Positions 45,996 through 57,239 of a DNA stretch of 64,000 nucleotides are shown in pieces. The translations under genes were made by a program, and so were the position numbers. The notes below the pieces were generated by a model that did not search any database, had not been told where the DNA came from, and saw nothing but the letters and a program-made list of their open reading frames with translations. Each line of letters begins with the position of its first letter. Position 1 is the first letter of the stretch. Origin of the DNA: Bromus sterilis (taxonomy: Eukaryota > Streptophyta > Magnoliopsida > Poales > Poaceae); assembly GCA_950022295.1 (NCBI GenBank), contig OX465601.1:72115501-72179500 (forward strand), in the 5' to 3' direction.

Positions 45996-47562
45996 TGATG
46001 GCGGTGAAGTTGATAGGTTTAGTTGGGATGCCTCCCCTGTCAACCGCGCCAATAAACGATTCTTGATAACCCACAAGTCTAGGGGATCAATTGTAGCTTT
46101 TCGATAAATAAGGATGTCGATCCCACGAGGAGCAGAAGGTATTGACAAGTGACCCTAGATAAGAAAAGGGCTGCACACACTGAAAGGTAAATATTTAGGG
46201 GGTTTTGGTTTAAGCAACAGAAAGGTAAAAGACAAGCAAAGTAAACAGGGTAACTGAGGAGTAGAAAGTGGCCCAATACTTTCACAAGGATAAGCCTAGG
46301 AACTGAACTTATAAAAGCTAAAGCGTTCTCGAGGGTACACGGGAGAGATAGTCAAGTTACTTTCACCATATTCCGCCAAGTAGTATGTATTGTGTCGATA
46401 AGTGTCGGTAGGTGGATCAATGCTAGTACACCTTTTAGACTAAGATAAGTGCACTCTTATGATTACGCACCTTGCAAGCATCCGCAAATACAAGGTAGTA
46501 ATTAAGGCATAAGCCTAACCACAACATTACGATCGAGGATCCATAACTCCCTTGTGCGAAAGTGTGCGAACTGGGGTTCAGGTTTCTGTCACTCCGGCAA
46601 CCCACCATAAGCATCCTTTGTGCACAATGTATTCCCCCAGGTCCTTAATAAGGAGAAGTGTTGGGTGTTCGACTCACACAACACCACTAGGAAAATAACA
46701 ACACAACTTAAGTATCAAACAATACATAATACTTCAACATCATATGACTACTAACAACTAGACTTCTCCCATGTCCTCAAGAACTAAAGTAACTACTCAC
46801 AAGACATAAAAGAGATCATGATCAGAGGGGATAAATATATGATAAACAATCTGGACACAATGATAATTCTCCAACAAAACTCAATGGCATTCATCACACG
46901 GTAGTAATCAACACCGGTAGAGTAGAGAGGATAGATAGTACGGATTACAACACAAGTTGGACTTGTGAGGTAAGATGGGATGGAGGTGGAGATGGTGCTG
47001 ATGTTGATGATGATCTCGATGATGCCCGTGACGATGATGATGACGATGGCGATGATCTCCCCTTCCGGGAGGTGATCTCCCCGGCGGAATCGGCCCGTCG
47101 AAGATGGATTTTCCTTCTCTGTAGGTTTCCGCCACGAGGCGGCGGCAAAACTCTGAAACTCCACCTCTTTTAGGGTTTCTACCCAAAGGGGGTAATATAG
47201 GCCAGAGGGGGCACCAAGGTGGGCCACCAGGCGTCCAGGAGGGTGCCTGGCGCGCCCTAGGGGGCGCGCCAGGGACCCTTCTGGGTGCCTGGTGGGTCCC
47301 CTCCGGTCCCTCTTCGGTGAACTCCAGTTATTCTCCATAAAAATAATCTCCGTCAAATTTTGTCAAATTTGGAGTTGATCTGATTCAGAAACTTGATGTC
47401 CACTTTTCACTGCTGAATTCTGCTTCTGCTGCTTCGGCACCGGAAAGTTGCAAACTATGTAAAACAAGCCAAAACAACATAAGAACAATACTTTAAAGTG
47501 GAATATATCAATGAATAGGGTTAAATTACAATATAAAATAGTGATGCATTTTGGACGTATCA
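45996..47562 (-). repeat. A2 3' LTR
   Basis: On the minus strand it starts TGATACGTCCAAAATGC (47562) and ends CACCGCCATCA (45996), 1567 bases. TATA box at about 47200-47193, GC-rich palindrome just upstream of it, GAT-type tract at about 47075-46990. Confidence 0.9.
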
Positions 47563-48210
47563 ACTCCCCCAAGCTTAGACCTAGCTTGTCCCCAAGCGAT
47601 TACTGAGCTCGGCAAACCTGTTCACAAGTTTAGAGAGTGAAGTGTGATAAAAGAATACGGACAAGAAGCATCAAGATTTTTCACCGAACTGAAGCATCCT
47701 CGACGGCAACCTCAACTCATAAGGTCCTTATGAGAAAGTAGTAACAATTATAACAAAGTAGGACCAAGAAAACTCACCAAATCATAGCAAACATAGCCTT
47801 GGTCAAGGAACAACTAATAACTTTTACTTTTGCCCTTTCACTTATAATGGAACCAGTTGAAGCTTTTGAAAGAACATGTTATTAGTCAAGAAGTGCACAT
47901 GTTAACACAAAGGAAGATGTTTACTAGGCATAAGCTTTTGCAAACAACTTGCTTATCAAAAGATAATGTCAACAAAGATGTAACATGCTAACTCTCAATG
48001 CAGCTTTATATGCAAGAATCTTTATCAACATCAAGTGTCTGTTCTCTCTCAGGAAGGAAGGAAGGAAGTAGGAAGGACTGACTCAGCACAAAATAAAGGA
48101 TAAACCCCGTGCAAAAAGGGTAAGCGGGGAAAACTCATGTGCCATCTCTAGATCAAACAGAATAAAAACAGACTTTGGGAGGTGCATGATCCGTCAACGA
48201 CTGCTGATAG
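47563..48210 (-). other. A2 polypurine tract and 3' noncoding region, first part
   Basis: The tract AAGCTTGGGGGAGT lies at 47576-47563 on the minus strand. The rest matches the A1 noncoding region near 12100-12730. No gene was seen. Confidence 0.65.
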
Positions 48211-48215
48211 ATAAC

Positions 48216-49834
48216 TGATACGTCCCAAACGTATCTATAATTTCTGCTTGCTCCATGCATGTTTTGTGTGACTTTGCCATGATTTTCTTAAACTTTCATA
48301 CACTTTTGAGCATATTTGGACTAATCTATTAACCCAGTGCACCCAGCTGCCAGTTGCTGTTTTCTGCTGTTTTTGTATTTCAGGTTTTCCGGCCATCAAA
48401 AGTGCTCCAAAAAATCCGGAAAAATCAGATAAAAAATCAGCGACCCGGAAGCTTCCGGAATCACCAAGGCAGCGGAGGGGGGCCACCACCAGGAGACCAG
48501 GAGGGTCCCTGGCGCGGCCCCACCCTAGGCCGCGCCAAGAGGCCTCCTGGCCTCCTGGCTGCTTGGTGGGTCCCCTCGACACCCCCCTCCGCCTATATTT
48601 AGCCCTCGGGGTGGAAACCCCTAATATCGATCTCTTTTCCGCGAACTCGCCTCTGTACCGCCGCCGCCATTTCTAGATCGGGGTTGCCTGGAGAAGCTGC
48701 CCCGGCACCCTGCCGGGAGGAGGAACCCCCTCCGGGAGACCATCCATAGCCATGGACGTCTCCCGTATGTACCGTGAGTAGTTTCCCTTGGACCATGGGT
48801 CCGTGACCAGTAGCTATGTGATGTATTCCTCTCCCCTCTTTGTGCTTCCACTTTCGAGACCTCGTGAGCTGCCTCACATGATCGAGGCACCTTTGTAATT
48901 TCTGTTGTTGCTATGCTGAGTTTTCTGGGATCTGATGGATTATGAGACTATGTTCAGATTGTGATGAGTAATATATTTGGTTCTTCTCTTTTATATTTTG
49001 TTCTTGAGTAAATTCTTGCATGTTCTCCGTTGCCGTATTTTACTTTGGCCAAGTGATTTGTTGCAACTCCAAGAGGGAGCGTTATGCTTGATTGTGGGTT
49101 CAGCCCCTTGATGTCTAGCTTGAGTGACAGAAACATGAGACTGGGGGATGTGTTGTTGCCACTAGGGATAAAATAACGGTGCTTGTATCCGCGGGTGCAA
49201 GGATTGTTTACTTTACGCAAAGTTCCTTTAATGCAGTTGTCTGTTGCTTTGAGTTTACACTTTGGGTGGGATTCGCAACTTAATACCAGCGAGATGTTCT
49301 GGATAGATATCTCAAGGTGGATGATTCGTAGTAGATGCAGTTGGATTTCGGTCTACTTACCTTGGCGTACTGCCCTTTGCTTTTGAGCCCTTCCTTTCTT
49401 TGCAGCATAGTTAGCATTGCGGTGCCTTCATAATTCTGTCAATTGCCCAGCTGTGATTTGTTTACCTCGCTAGCACTTTTATCGTCTTTTGGGAGAGAGA
49501 CATCACTAGTGAAAATCACGGGACCCCGGTCCATCTTCACATTACTGTTTACTTTCAGTCTTTACTTTTAGTTGCCACTATTATTATCTCTTGTGTTGAT
49601 CCTTTGTAAACAGCAAGGCCGGAGGAATTGACAACTCCTCTGTACTCGTTGGGAGCAAAGTTATTTGTATCTGTGTGCAGGTCCACGTCAAGCGCCGTGA
49701 AACCTTCTTGTATCTCTTGGAGTCCTACTGGTTCGATAACCTTGGTATCTTTACCGAGGGAAATTTGCTGCTACGCTACATCTCACCTTCCACTTGGGGT
49801 AACCAACGAGGAGTGAGAGATCCTCAGCGTATCA
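48216..49834 (+). mobile_element. S2: solo LTR of the N type, in A2
   Basis: It starts TGATACGTCCCAAACG and ends CTCAGCGTATCA, 1619 bases, flanked by the perfect 5-bp duplication ATAAC (48211-48215 and 49835-49839). TATA-like TATATTTA at 48594-48601 follows a GC-rich palindrome. It is more diverged from N1-N3 than they are from one another. Confidence 0.9.
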
Positions 49835-49839
49835 ATAAC

Positions 49840-50803
49840 TCACTCACTTCATGATTTAGACAAGTTTTGAGGAACGGCTCCCATGTGGGGACGGTCACAT
49901 CCCCTTAAATTCCTTTGTTTATCACTCATAAATGGGTGAAGGAACTTGTGTGTTAGTATTTATCTTTTACGAGCTGGGCACTCATGCCAGTCCCTTCTCG
50001 TATTAGGGGTTTGCAGATTAGACATGCAATCCCGAGATAAAACTTGTCCAAATTAAGAAGATCATGGGTTACCGACCACTTCCTCATGAGCTGAATCAGA
50101 GGCACAAAACAGTAGATTTTGAACATCTAAAGATAGCACATAAATTATATACTTTAGGAGTGGTAGTGGAATACCACGAATAGGAAGATATGGTAGACTC
50201 AAGTGGAAGATGTTGGTTTCAGGGTATGGAAGTACAAGCAGAATTCCGCTTGGTACAGAGTTTTGGCTAGCAACGCTTTGAGAGACCAGACAATTGATGA
50301 TGACTTGGATGCAAGCAATATAAAGCATAAACATTAAAACTAGCATGGCACATCAAGTTGTCTTCCTTGTCAACATAACACTTCAAGCATAATAACACAG
50401 AGATTTTGGCTATGTCACTACTTTGAGAAAAACATGTTTGTTGTTATGACCAAAGCTATACTTGCCAAGATTAAATAAAGTTTTCGAAGCCATACCTGAT
50501 ATAAGGTCAATACTCCCCATAAGAATCAGCTCATAATGTCGATTGCGTGAAGAGAATACCGAGTGCAGCGAAGAAACCAATAGACTTCTCATTAATATTC
50601 CTTCATAAACGACTCCACACTCACGAATACAAAAACTCTCCACAAAAGGAGTGATAGACCTCAATGCAACACCTATTTCATAAAGTAACTTCCCTAGACA
50701 TGATACGACTCTACTTGACACCTAAAGACAAAGATAAAGATAAAGATATCGGGCACTCCCCCAAGCTTGGAACAAGCTGAGGGGGTGCCATTACCCGAGG
50801 AGT
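49840..50803 (-). other. A2 3' noncoding region, second part
   Basis: It matches A1 about 12740-13680. No gene was seen. Confidence 0.6.
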
Positions 50804-51310
50804 TTACTCCTCGTTCTTGTTCTTGTTGATCACGTACACCTTGGCGAAGCGCTTCCAAGGCAAAGGTTCTCCAGTCTCGAAGGACATTCCCGTCTCCAGG
50901 ATCCTGCACTCAGCACCCAAACCTATGCGTAAGAACTTAAGTTCGTACTCACAGTTCTGGTTCTGCAGATCATAGATCTATGCTTGAAGCTCATAAACTT
51001 TTTCTTCTAGTGCGGCCAAACTTGACCACATCTCATTCATCTCCTTCTTGTGGGAAGCCTCTATCACGTTCATGATGTCGAAGTTAGCTTCAACACCATG
51101 CTCCACCATATTATTGAACTTGAAGACCTCATGTTCCATCTCCTTCAGCCGCTCCTCGGTGCTCCCTTCCTTGACTGGTCCCTTCAGATCTTCCTTGTGG
51201 AGGACACCATCCTCCACATGAAGGATCTGAGGGTGCTTCCTCACCTCTTCGAGGTAAGGGTTGATGACGTTGACGACGAACTTATCCTTGGGGGAACGTG
51301 GGGAAGCCAT
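50804..51310 (-). pseudogene. A2 extra ORF in the env position, homologue of A1 13511-14185
   Basis: The frame starts at ATG 51310 (MASPRSPKDKFVVNV) and ends in TAA at 50804-50806 after ...KNKNEE, 168 codons, with one internal TAG at 50978-50980 where A1 has a glutamine. Similarity to A1 runs from the start to the final ~10 residues. Heptad-like E/K/L residues at about 60-130 suggest a coiled coil. The stop position here gives the likely true length of the protein. Function unknown; it may be a separate transcription unit because of the TATA box upstream. Confidence 0.65.
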
Positions 51311-51402
51311 GGAACCTAGGTCTGCTGAAAGTTTTTCTGGCAGAAACAGTTTCAAGAAGAAAACACGCGAAATCGAGAGATACGGTGCAGGGACGATCCG
51401 GG

Positions 51403-51560
51403 TAAATATATAGCAAAAATTTCTCCAACAGAAGGAAGGTTTCAAGCCAAGGTGGAGTCGGAGTCGGAGTCCGGGGTTCCCAGGAGGGTGCCTGGCGCGG
51501 CCAGGAGGGGGGCGCACCGGGAGGCCTCCTGGGCCCCCTGGAGTTCCTCTCCGGCTCCAC
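51403..51560 (-). promoter_or_regulatory. Candidate internal promoter of the A2 extra ORF
   Basis: The minus-strand TATA box GCTATATATTTACC lies near 51414-51401, about 93 bases before the ATG. A GC-rich inverted repeat (about 51475-51560, GGCCGCGCC and CCAGGAGG blocks) lies upstream, as in A1 and in the LTRs. Confidence 0.5.
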
Positions 51561-51675
51561 TTGGGCTTGGAACTTTCCTAATTTTGCAAAAACTTTGAAA
51601 AGTAAACTTTTATTGATGTTCGAGATGTTTCCTTACCGTGATACATACCTTTTCTTATTCTGCTCCTGCCGGTGT

Positions 51676-54269
51676 CTAAAACTGGGCTGCAGCATGTTCT
51701 TCATGAGTTCTTGTATATATCATGTTCACATCCACATTGATAGGATCACCTGCCATGTAATGTTTGAGTCTTTGTCCATTCACAACTTGAGGTTTGGTGC
51801 CTTCGAAATTGTTAATCTTGATTGCACCAGACCGATATACTTCTTCGATATGAAAAGGTACTTCCCATCTGGAAAGTAGTTTACCTGGAGAAAACCTGAA
51901 ACGAAATCTAAACAACAAAACATTATCACCAACATTAAATTCACGTTTCAGAATCCTTTTATCGTGCCACTTCTTTACCTTTTCTTTGAACATTTTAGCG
52001 CTCTCGTAAGCTTCACTTCTCCACTCATATAGAGAAGTCAAGTTCATGAGACGCTTTTCACCAGCTAACTTAGGGTCAGCATTCAGCTCTTTGACAGCCC
52101 AGAAAGCTTTGTGCTCTAACTCTAATGGAAAATGGAAAGCTTTGCCATGGACCATCTTATACGGAGACATGCCCATGGGGTTTTTGTAAGCAGTCCTATA
52201 CGCCCACAGAGCATCTCCTAACTTCTTTGACCAGTCCTTTCTAGAACTGTTTACTGTTTTCTGTAAGATCAACTTGATCTCTCTATTGGTGAGCTCAACT
52301 TGCCCACTAGTTTGAGGGTGGTACGGTGATGCAATTCTATGATTGACATCGTACTTGGCTGGAGCTTTCCTAAAAGCTCCATCCGTGAAGTGTGACCCTC
52401 CATCTGTCATGAGGTACCTAGGTACACCAAACCTGGGAAAATTTTCATCCTTGAGCATTTTCAAAGATGTCTTGTGATCAGCACTCTCAGTGGGGATTGC
52501 TTCAACACACTTGGTTACATAATCAACAGCAACTAAGATGTGTGTATACTTGTGTGAAGGAGGAAAAGGACCCATAAAATCAAAACCCCAGCAATCGAAG
52601 GGTTCGATTACTAGTGAGTAATTCATAGGCATCTCATTTCTCCTGCTAATATTACCAACTCTCTAACACTTGTCACAAGATAAGACATAATTTCTAGCAT
52701 CCTTAAATAGAGTAGGCCAATAAAAACCTGATTGGAGAACCTTATGTGTGGTCCTCTCACTGGCATGATGTCCTCCATAGGGACTATCGTGACATTGTCG
52801 AAGAATGTCTTTCTGCTCGTGCTCCGGTATACACCTTCTTACGATCCCGTCCGCACCTTCTTTATAAAGATGTGGGTCATCCCAAAAGTAATGCCTCAAA
52901 TCCGTGAAGAATTTCTTCCTCTGCTGAAATGTAAAACCTGGAGGCAAAAATTGTGCAACGATAAAATTAGCATAATCTGCAAACCAAGGATCGGAGTGAG
53001 ATTGTACTTTTACAACACCAAGTTGTTCATCTGGAAAACTATCGTTGACTGGAATAGGATCGTGCGGAATATCTTCCATTCTTGAAAGGTTGTCCGCTAC
53101 CGGATTGTCTTCTCCTTTTCTATCGACAATCTGCAAAACAAAATCTTGAAGAAGGAGTACCCATCTTATGAGCCTTGGTTTGGCATCCTTCTTCTGCATA
53201 AGATACTTAATGGCAGCATGGTCAGTATGAATAATAACCTTAGAATCAACAATATACTGCCTAAACTTATCACAAGCAAACACCACTGCCAAGAATTCCT
53301 TCTCGGTAGTAGCATAATTATTTTGAGCACTATCAAGGGTTTTCCTAGCATAGTGTATAACATTCTACTTCTTATCAACCCTTTGTCATAAAACAGCTTC
53401 AACAGCAAAATCACCAGCATCACACATAATTTCAAAGGGAAATTCCAGTCAGGTGGTTGTACTATAGGATCGGTTATCAAAGCTTTCTTAAGAACTTCGA
53501 AAGCTTCCTTACAATCTTCATCAAATACAAAAGGAATGTCCTTTTGGAGAAGATTTGTGAGGGGTCTCGAGGTCTTAGAAAAGTCCTTGATAAACCTTCT
53601 ATAGAAACCAGCATGACCGAGAAAACTATGAATACCTTTGATGTCCCTTGGATAGGGCATCCTTTCGATAGCTTCAATCTTTGCCTTGTCCACTTCAATT
53701 CCCCTTTCGGAAATCTTGTGACCAAGAACTATACCTTCGTTAACCATGAAATGGCGCTTCTCCCAATTAAGCACCAAATTTGTTTCTTCACATCTCTGCA
53801 AAACTTTATTAAGATTGTGGAGACAGGGGTCAAAGGAGGTTCCATAGACGGAAAAGTCATCCATGAAGACCTCCACAATCTCCTCACAGAAACCATGAAA
53901 TATAGCAGACATAACCTCTGAAAAGTAGCAGGTGCATTACACAAACCAAAATGCATACGCCTATAAGAATAAGTACCGTAAGGACACATGAAAGTGGTCT
54001 TTTATTGATCCGCAGTGTTAACATGAATCTGAGAGAAGCCAGAATACCCATCAAGATAGCAAAAGTGGGTGTTTTTAGACAGCCGCTCAAGCATCTGATC
54101 AATAAAGGGCAGAGGATAGTGGTCCTTCCGGATGGCCTTGTTCAACTTCCTATAATCAATACACATTCTATATCCAATAATAGTCCGCTGAGGTATTAGT
54201 TCATTTTTATCATTAGGAACAACAATCATACCTCCTTTCTTAGGAACACAATGAACTGGACTTACCCAC
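51676..54269 (-). pseudogene. A2 pol: RT, RNase H, integrase (broken)
   Basis: From 54269 leftward: RT with VSPVHCVPKKGG, CIDYRKLNKAIRKDHY and FCYLDGYSGF, a stop at 54002-54004, CPYGTYSYRRMHFGLCNAPATF with a frameshift near 53915, and the catalytic FMDD in VEVFMDDFSVYG. A frameshift near 53435 disrupts RNase H (TEKE and HTDHAA remain). The integrase zinc region CHDSPYGGHHAS...SCDKC is followed by a stop at 52663-52665. The core (D in VDYVTKC, D in MTDGGSHF, E in VELTNREIK) and C-terminal tail are open from 52632 to 51676. The RT start is missing because N3 inserted at 54270 and the DNA beyond was deleted. Confidence 0.85.
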
Positions 54270-55893
54270 TGATACGTCCAAAACGTATCTATAATTTCTG
54301 CTTGCTCCATGCATGTTTTGTGTGATATTGCTATGATCTAGATACACTTTCATACACTTTTGATCATATTTGGACAAACCTATTAACTCAATGCACCCCA
54401 GTGTCAGTTCCTGTTTTCTGCAGTTTTTCTATTTCAGTTTTCCACAATATAAAAAGTGCCAGAAAAATTCGGGAAAATTCAGATAAAAAATCAGCGTGAC
54501 GGAAGCTTCGAGAAGAGCCCGGGAGGGGCCAGAGGGGAGCCAGGGGGCCCAGGCGGCCACCCGGCGCGGCCCCACCCCTGGCCGCGCCAGGGGGGCGCCT
54601 GGGGCCCCTGGTCCACCTCTGCCTGCCCCCCTTCGCCTATTTATCCCCCGTCACGGGAAAACTCCAGAAGCAGAACCCTATTCCGCGAACTCGCCTCTGT
54701 TCCGCCGCCGTCGGGCTTCCAAGATCGGGAGCACCAGAAGACCTCTTCCCGGCACCCTACCGGAGGGAGGATTGACCTCCGGGAGTCTCCTCTCCATCAT
54801 GGATGCTCCCCGGATGTCTCGTGAGTAGTTTTCCTTGGACCATGGGTCCGTGATCAGTAGCTATGTGATGTTCTCCTCCCCTCTTTGATCTTCATTGTTT
54901 AGACCTCGTGAGCTGCCCTACATGATCGAGGCACCTTTGTAATATTTCTGTTGTTGCTATGTTGAGTTTGGAGGGATCTGATGGATTATGAGATTATGTT
55001 CAGATTGTGATAGAGTAATATATTTGGTTTTTATCTCTTATATTTTTGTTCCTAAGTAATTCTTGCATGTTCTCCGTTGCTGTTTATTGCTTTGGCCAAG
55101 TAGTAGGTAGTGACTCCAAGAGGGAGCGTTGTGCTAGATTGTGGGTTCATGCCCCCCGATGACACGCTTGAGTGACAGAAACATGAGTCTAGGGGATGTG
55201 CTATTGCCACAAGGGGGAAAACAACGGTGCTTGTAACCGCGGTTACAAGGATTGTTTACTTTACGCAAAGTTCTTTTTAATGCAGTTGTATGTTGCTTTG
55301 GGTTTACACTTTGGGTGGGGCTCACAACTTAATACCAGCGAGATGTTCTGGATAGATATCTCAAGGTGGATGATTAGTAGTAGATGCAGATGGATTTCGG
55401 TCTACTTATTTTGGCGTACTGCCCGTGCTTTTGAACCTCTTCCTTTCTTTTGTAGCATAGTTAGCATTGCGGTGCGTTCATAATCCTGTCAATTGCCCTT
55501 CTGTAATTTGTTTACCTCGCATAGCAGTTTTATCGTCTTTTGGGAGAGAGACATCACTAGTGAACATCACATATCCCGGTCCATATCCTCATTACTGATT
55601 CCAAGCTATATTTACTTTTCTGCATTTACTTTCAAGTTGCTATCATTATCCCTTGCGTTTTATAATTTGTGAACAACAAGACCGGAGAGATTGACAACCT
55701 CTCTGAACTTCGTTGGGAACAAAGTTATCTGTGTCTGTGTGCAGGTCCGCGTCAGTTGCGCCGCTGACACCTACTTATCATCTCTGGAGTCCTACTGGAG
55801 ACAAACCTTGGTATCTTCACCGAGGGAAAACTGCTGCTGCACTACATCTCAAACCTTCACTTGGGGTAACCAACGAAGGGCGAGAATCCAATA
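54270..55893 (+). repeat. N3 5' LTR
   Basis: It is 1624 bases, TGATACG to CCAATA. GC-rich inverted repeat at about 54518-54630; TATA-like TATTTAT at 54639-54645. Confidence 0.9.
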
Positions 55894-55907
55894 AGCAAGA
55901 GTATTTC

Positions 55908-55925
55908 TGGCGCCGTTGCCGGGGA
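55908..55925 (+). other. N3 primer-binding site (tRNA-Asp)
   Basis: TGGCGCCGTTGCCGGGGA lies 14 bases after the LTR end. Confidence 0.9.
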
Positions 55926-56090
55926 CTCCGAGTGCTAAGATAGGGGAGTTGCACACTACCCTTTACCTTTGTTTTTTAGTCTTGTTAGTTTACCTTTCAG
56001 TATTTATCTCACTGTCCTTTATGAAAAACCACAAAAATAGTTGCTACCTTTTGCCTTTGTCTTTCTTTGCCTATTTATGCTATCCTCACC

Positions 56091-57239
56091 ATGGGTGATG
56101 AAACACCCAAATATGGTAGGATGGACATGTTTCACTTGGATCATCTTCGATCAATTTGTGCTCGCGCTAAAAACCCAACCGACTTGGTTGAGGGAAAATC
56201 ATTGGATGAGCATGCTCATTATACGTGGCACCGCCTATCTCAGAAAGGGAAACACTTATGGGATCAAATACATGTTTCTTATTGCCATGCTAAACTTTTG
56301 TGCCACATTTATGATTTTACTTGTTGTTCTAATATAGATCATAAACACCTTCCTTTCCAATGTGAGTTTAATGAAAATGAGATCTTATCTTCTTATGATA
56401 AAGGTGTTTATGATTACTTTGATGTTGAAAAGATTGAAGAGTTTGTTGCTTTTAAAGGTGCCTATGAGATTGCTTCTTTGATTGAAAAGCATCACAATAC
56501 TATTTTCGATTCTGAAAACTTTGCAGTTCTTGCTTATTGCTTCGAGAATTATACTTCCAATTCTTATATTGAGGATTTTAAAAATAAAATGTTTGCTGCC
56601 CAAGAAGAGGCCAATGATTGCTTTGAGGAGGAATCCCATGATTCCGAGGACTCACTTGAAATATCCCTTTCTAAAAATTTTGATACTTGCTTTGTTGATG
56701 GCCAAGATGCCACTATGGATGATGCTGACAAAAATGAACTCTCTATAGTTCCTTATGTTAAGCATGGAATTGTTGCTATTGCACCCACACTTGATTGTCC
56801 TATTATCCTTTTGAAATCTCCAATTCCGGAGAATTTTGCTCTTATCAAGGCTCAATGTGATGGGTTGCATCTATCTTATCATCCTAAAAACCGTGTTGAA
56901 AACAATACACGTGTGCTTGTAGGTCATGAACAACATGATTTATGTGATAGTTATATTCTTGATGTTGTTCATGATGCTACTGAAAATTACTTTGAGAGAG
57001 GAAAGTTTGGTTGTAGAAACTTCCATGTTACAAAAACACCTCTCTTCATGTTGAAAGTTTTGAAGTTGTTCTTGTTCTACCTTCCTATGCATGTCACTTT
57101 GTGCTTCTTTGATTTATTTTCTTACAAGATGCCTATGCATATGAAGTGGGTTAGGCTTAAATGTGTTTCACATTTGCTTCTTGATGCTCTCTTTTGCTTC
57201 AATTCTTATTCTCTTGTGAGCATCTTTCATAATCTTTAA
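56091..57239 (+). CDS. N3 ORF: 382-residue protein of unknown function
   Basis: I chose ATG 56091 (MGDETPKYGRMDMF); an in-frame ATG at 56067 would add 8 residues that look like leader. The protein is intact and homologous to the broken copy in N1. I see no protease, RT, RNase H, integrase or zinc knuckle. Residues about 1-170 are mixed helical, with conserved Trp/His/Cys positions (HYTWHRLSQKGKHLWDQI). Residues 170-230 are strongly acidic. Residues about 316-346 and 357-382 are hydrophobic and could be membrane segments or a buried helical core. It occupies the gag position, so a diverged gag-like or packaging role is possible but not shown. It is the only long unbroken retrotransposon frame in a gag position in this window. 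Confidence 0.7.
   Translation: MGDETPKYGRMDMFHLDHLRSICARAKNPTDLVEGKSLDEHAHYTWHRLSQKGKHLWDQIHVSYCHAKLLCHIYDFTCCSNIDHKHLPFQCEFNENEILSSYDKGVYDYFDVEKIEEFVAFKGAYEIASLIEKHHNTIFDSENFAVLAYCFENYTSNSYIEDFKNKMFAAQEEANDCFEEESHDSEDSLEISLSKNFDTCFVDGQDATMDDADKNELSIVPYVKHGIVAIAPTLDCPIILLKSPIPENFALIKAQCDGLHLSYHPKNRVENNTRVLVGHEQHDLCDSYILDVVHDATENYFERGKFGCRNFHVTKTPLFMLKVLKLFLFYLPMHVTLCFFDLFSYKMPMHMKWVRLKCVSHLLLDALFCFNSYSLVSIFHNL

Noticed and set aside
46908..47186. His-rich frame resembling a metal-binding protein
   Set aside because: It is a translation of the GAT trinucleotide tract in the A2 LTR.
54002..54310. RT frame starting inside the N3 LTR
   Set aside because: It is a chimera of N3 LTR and A2 pol; the A2 part ends at 54269.
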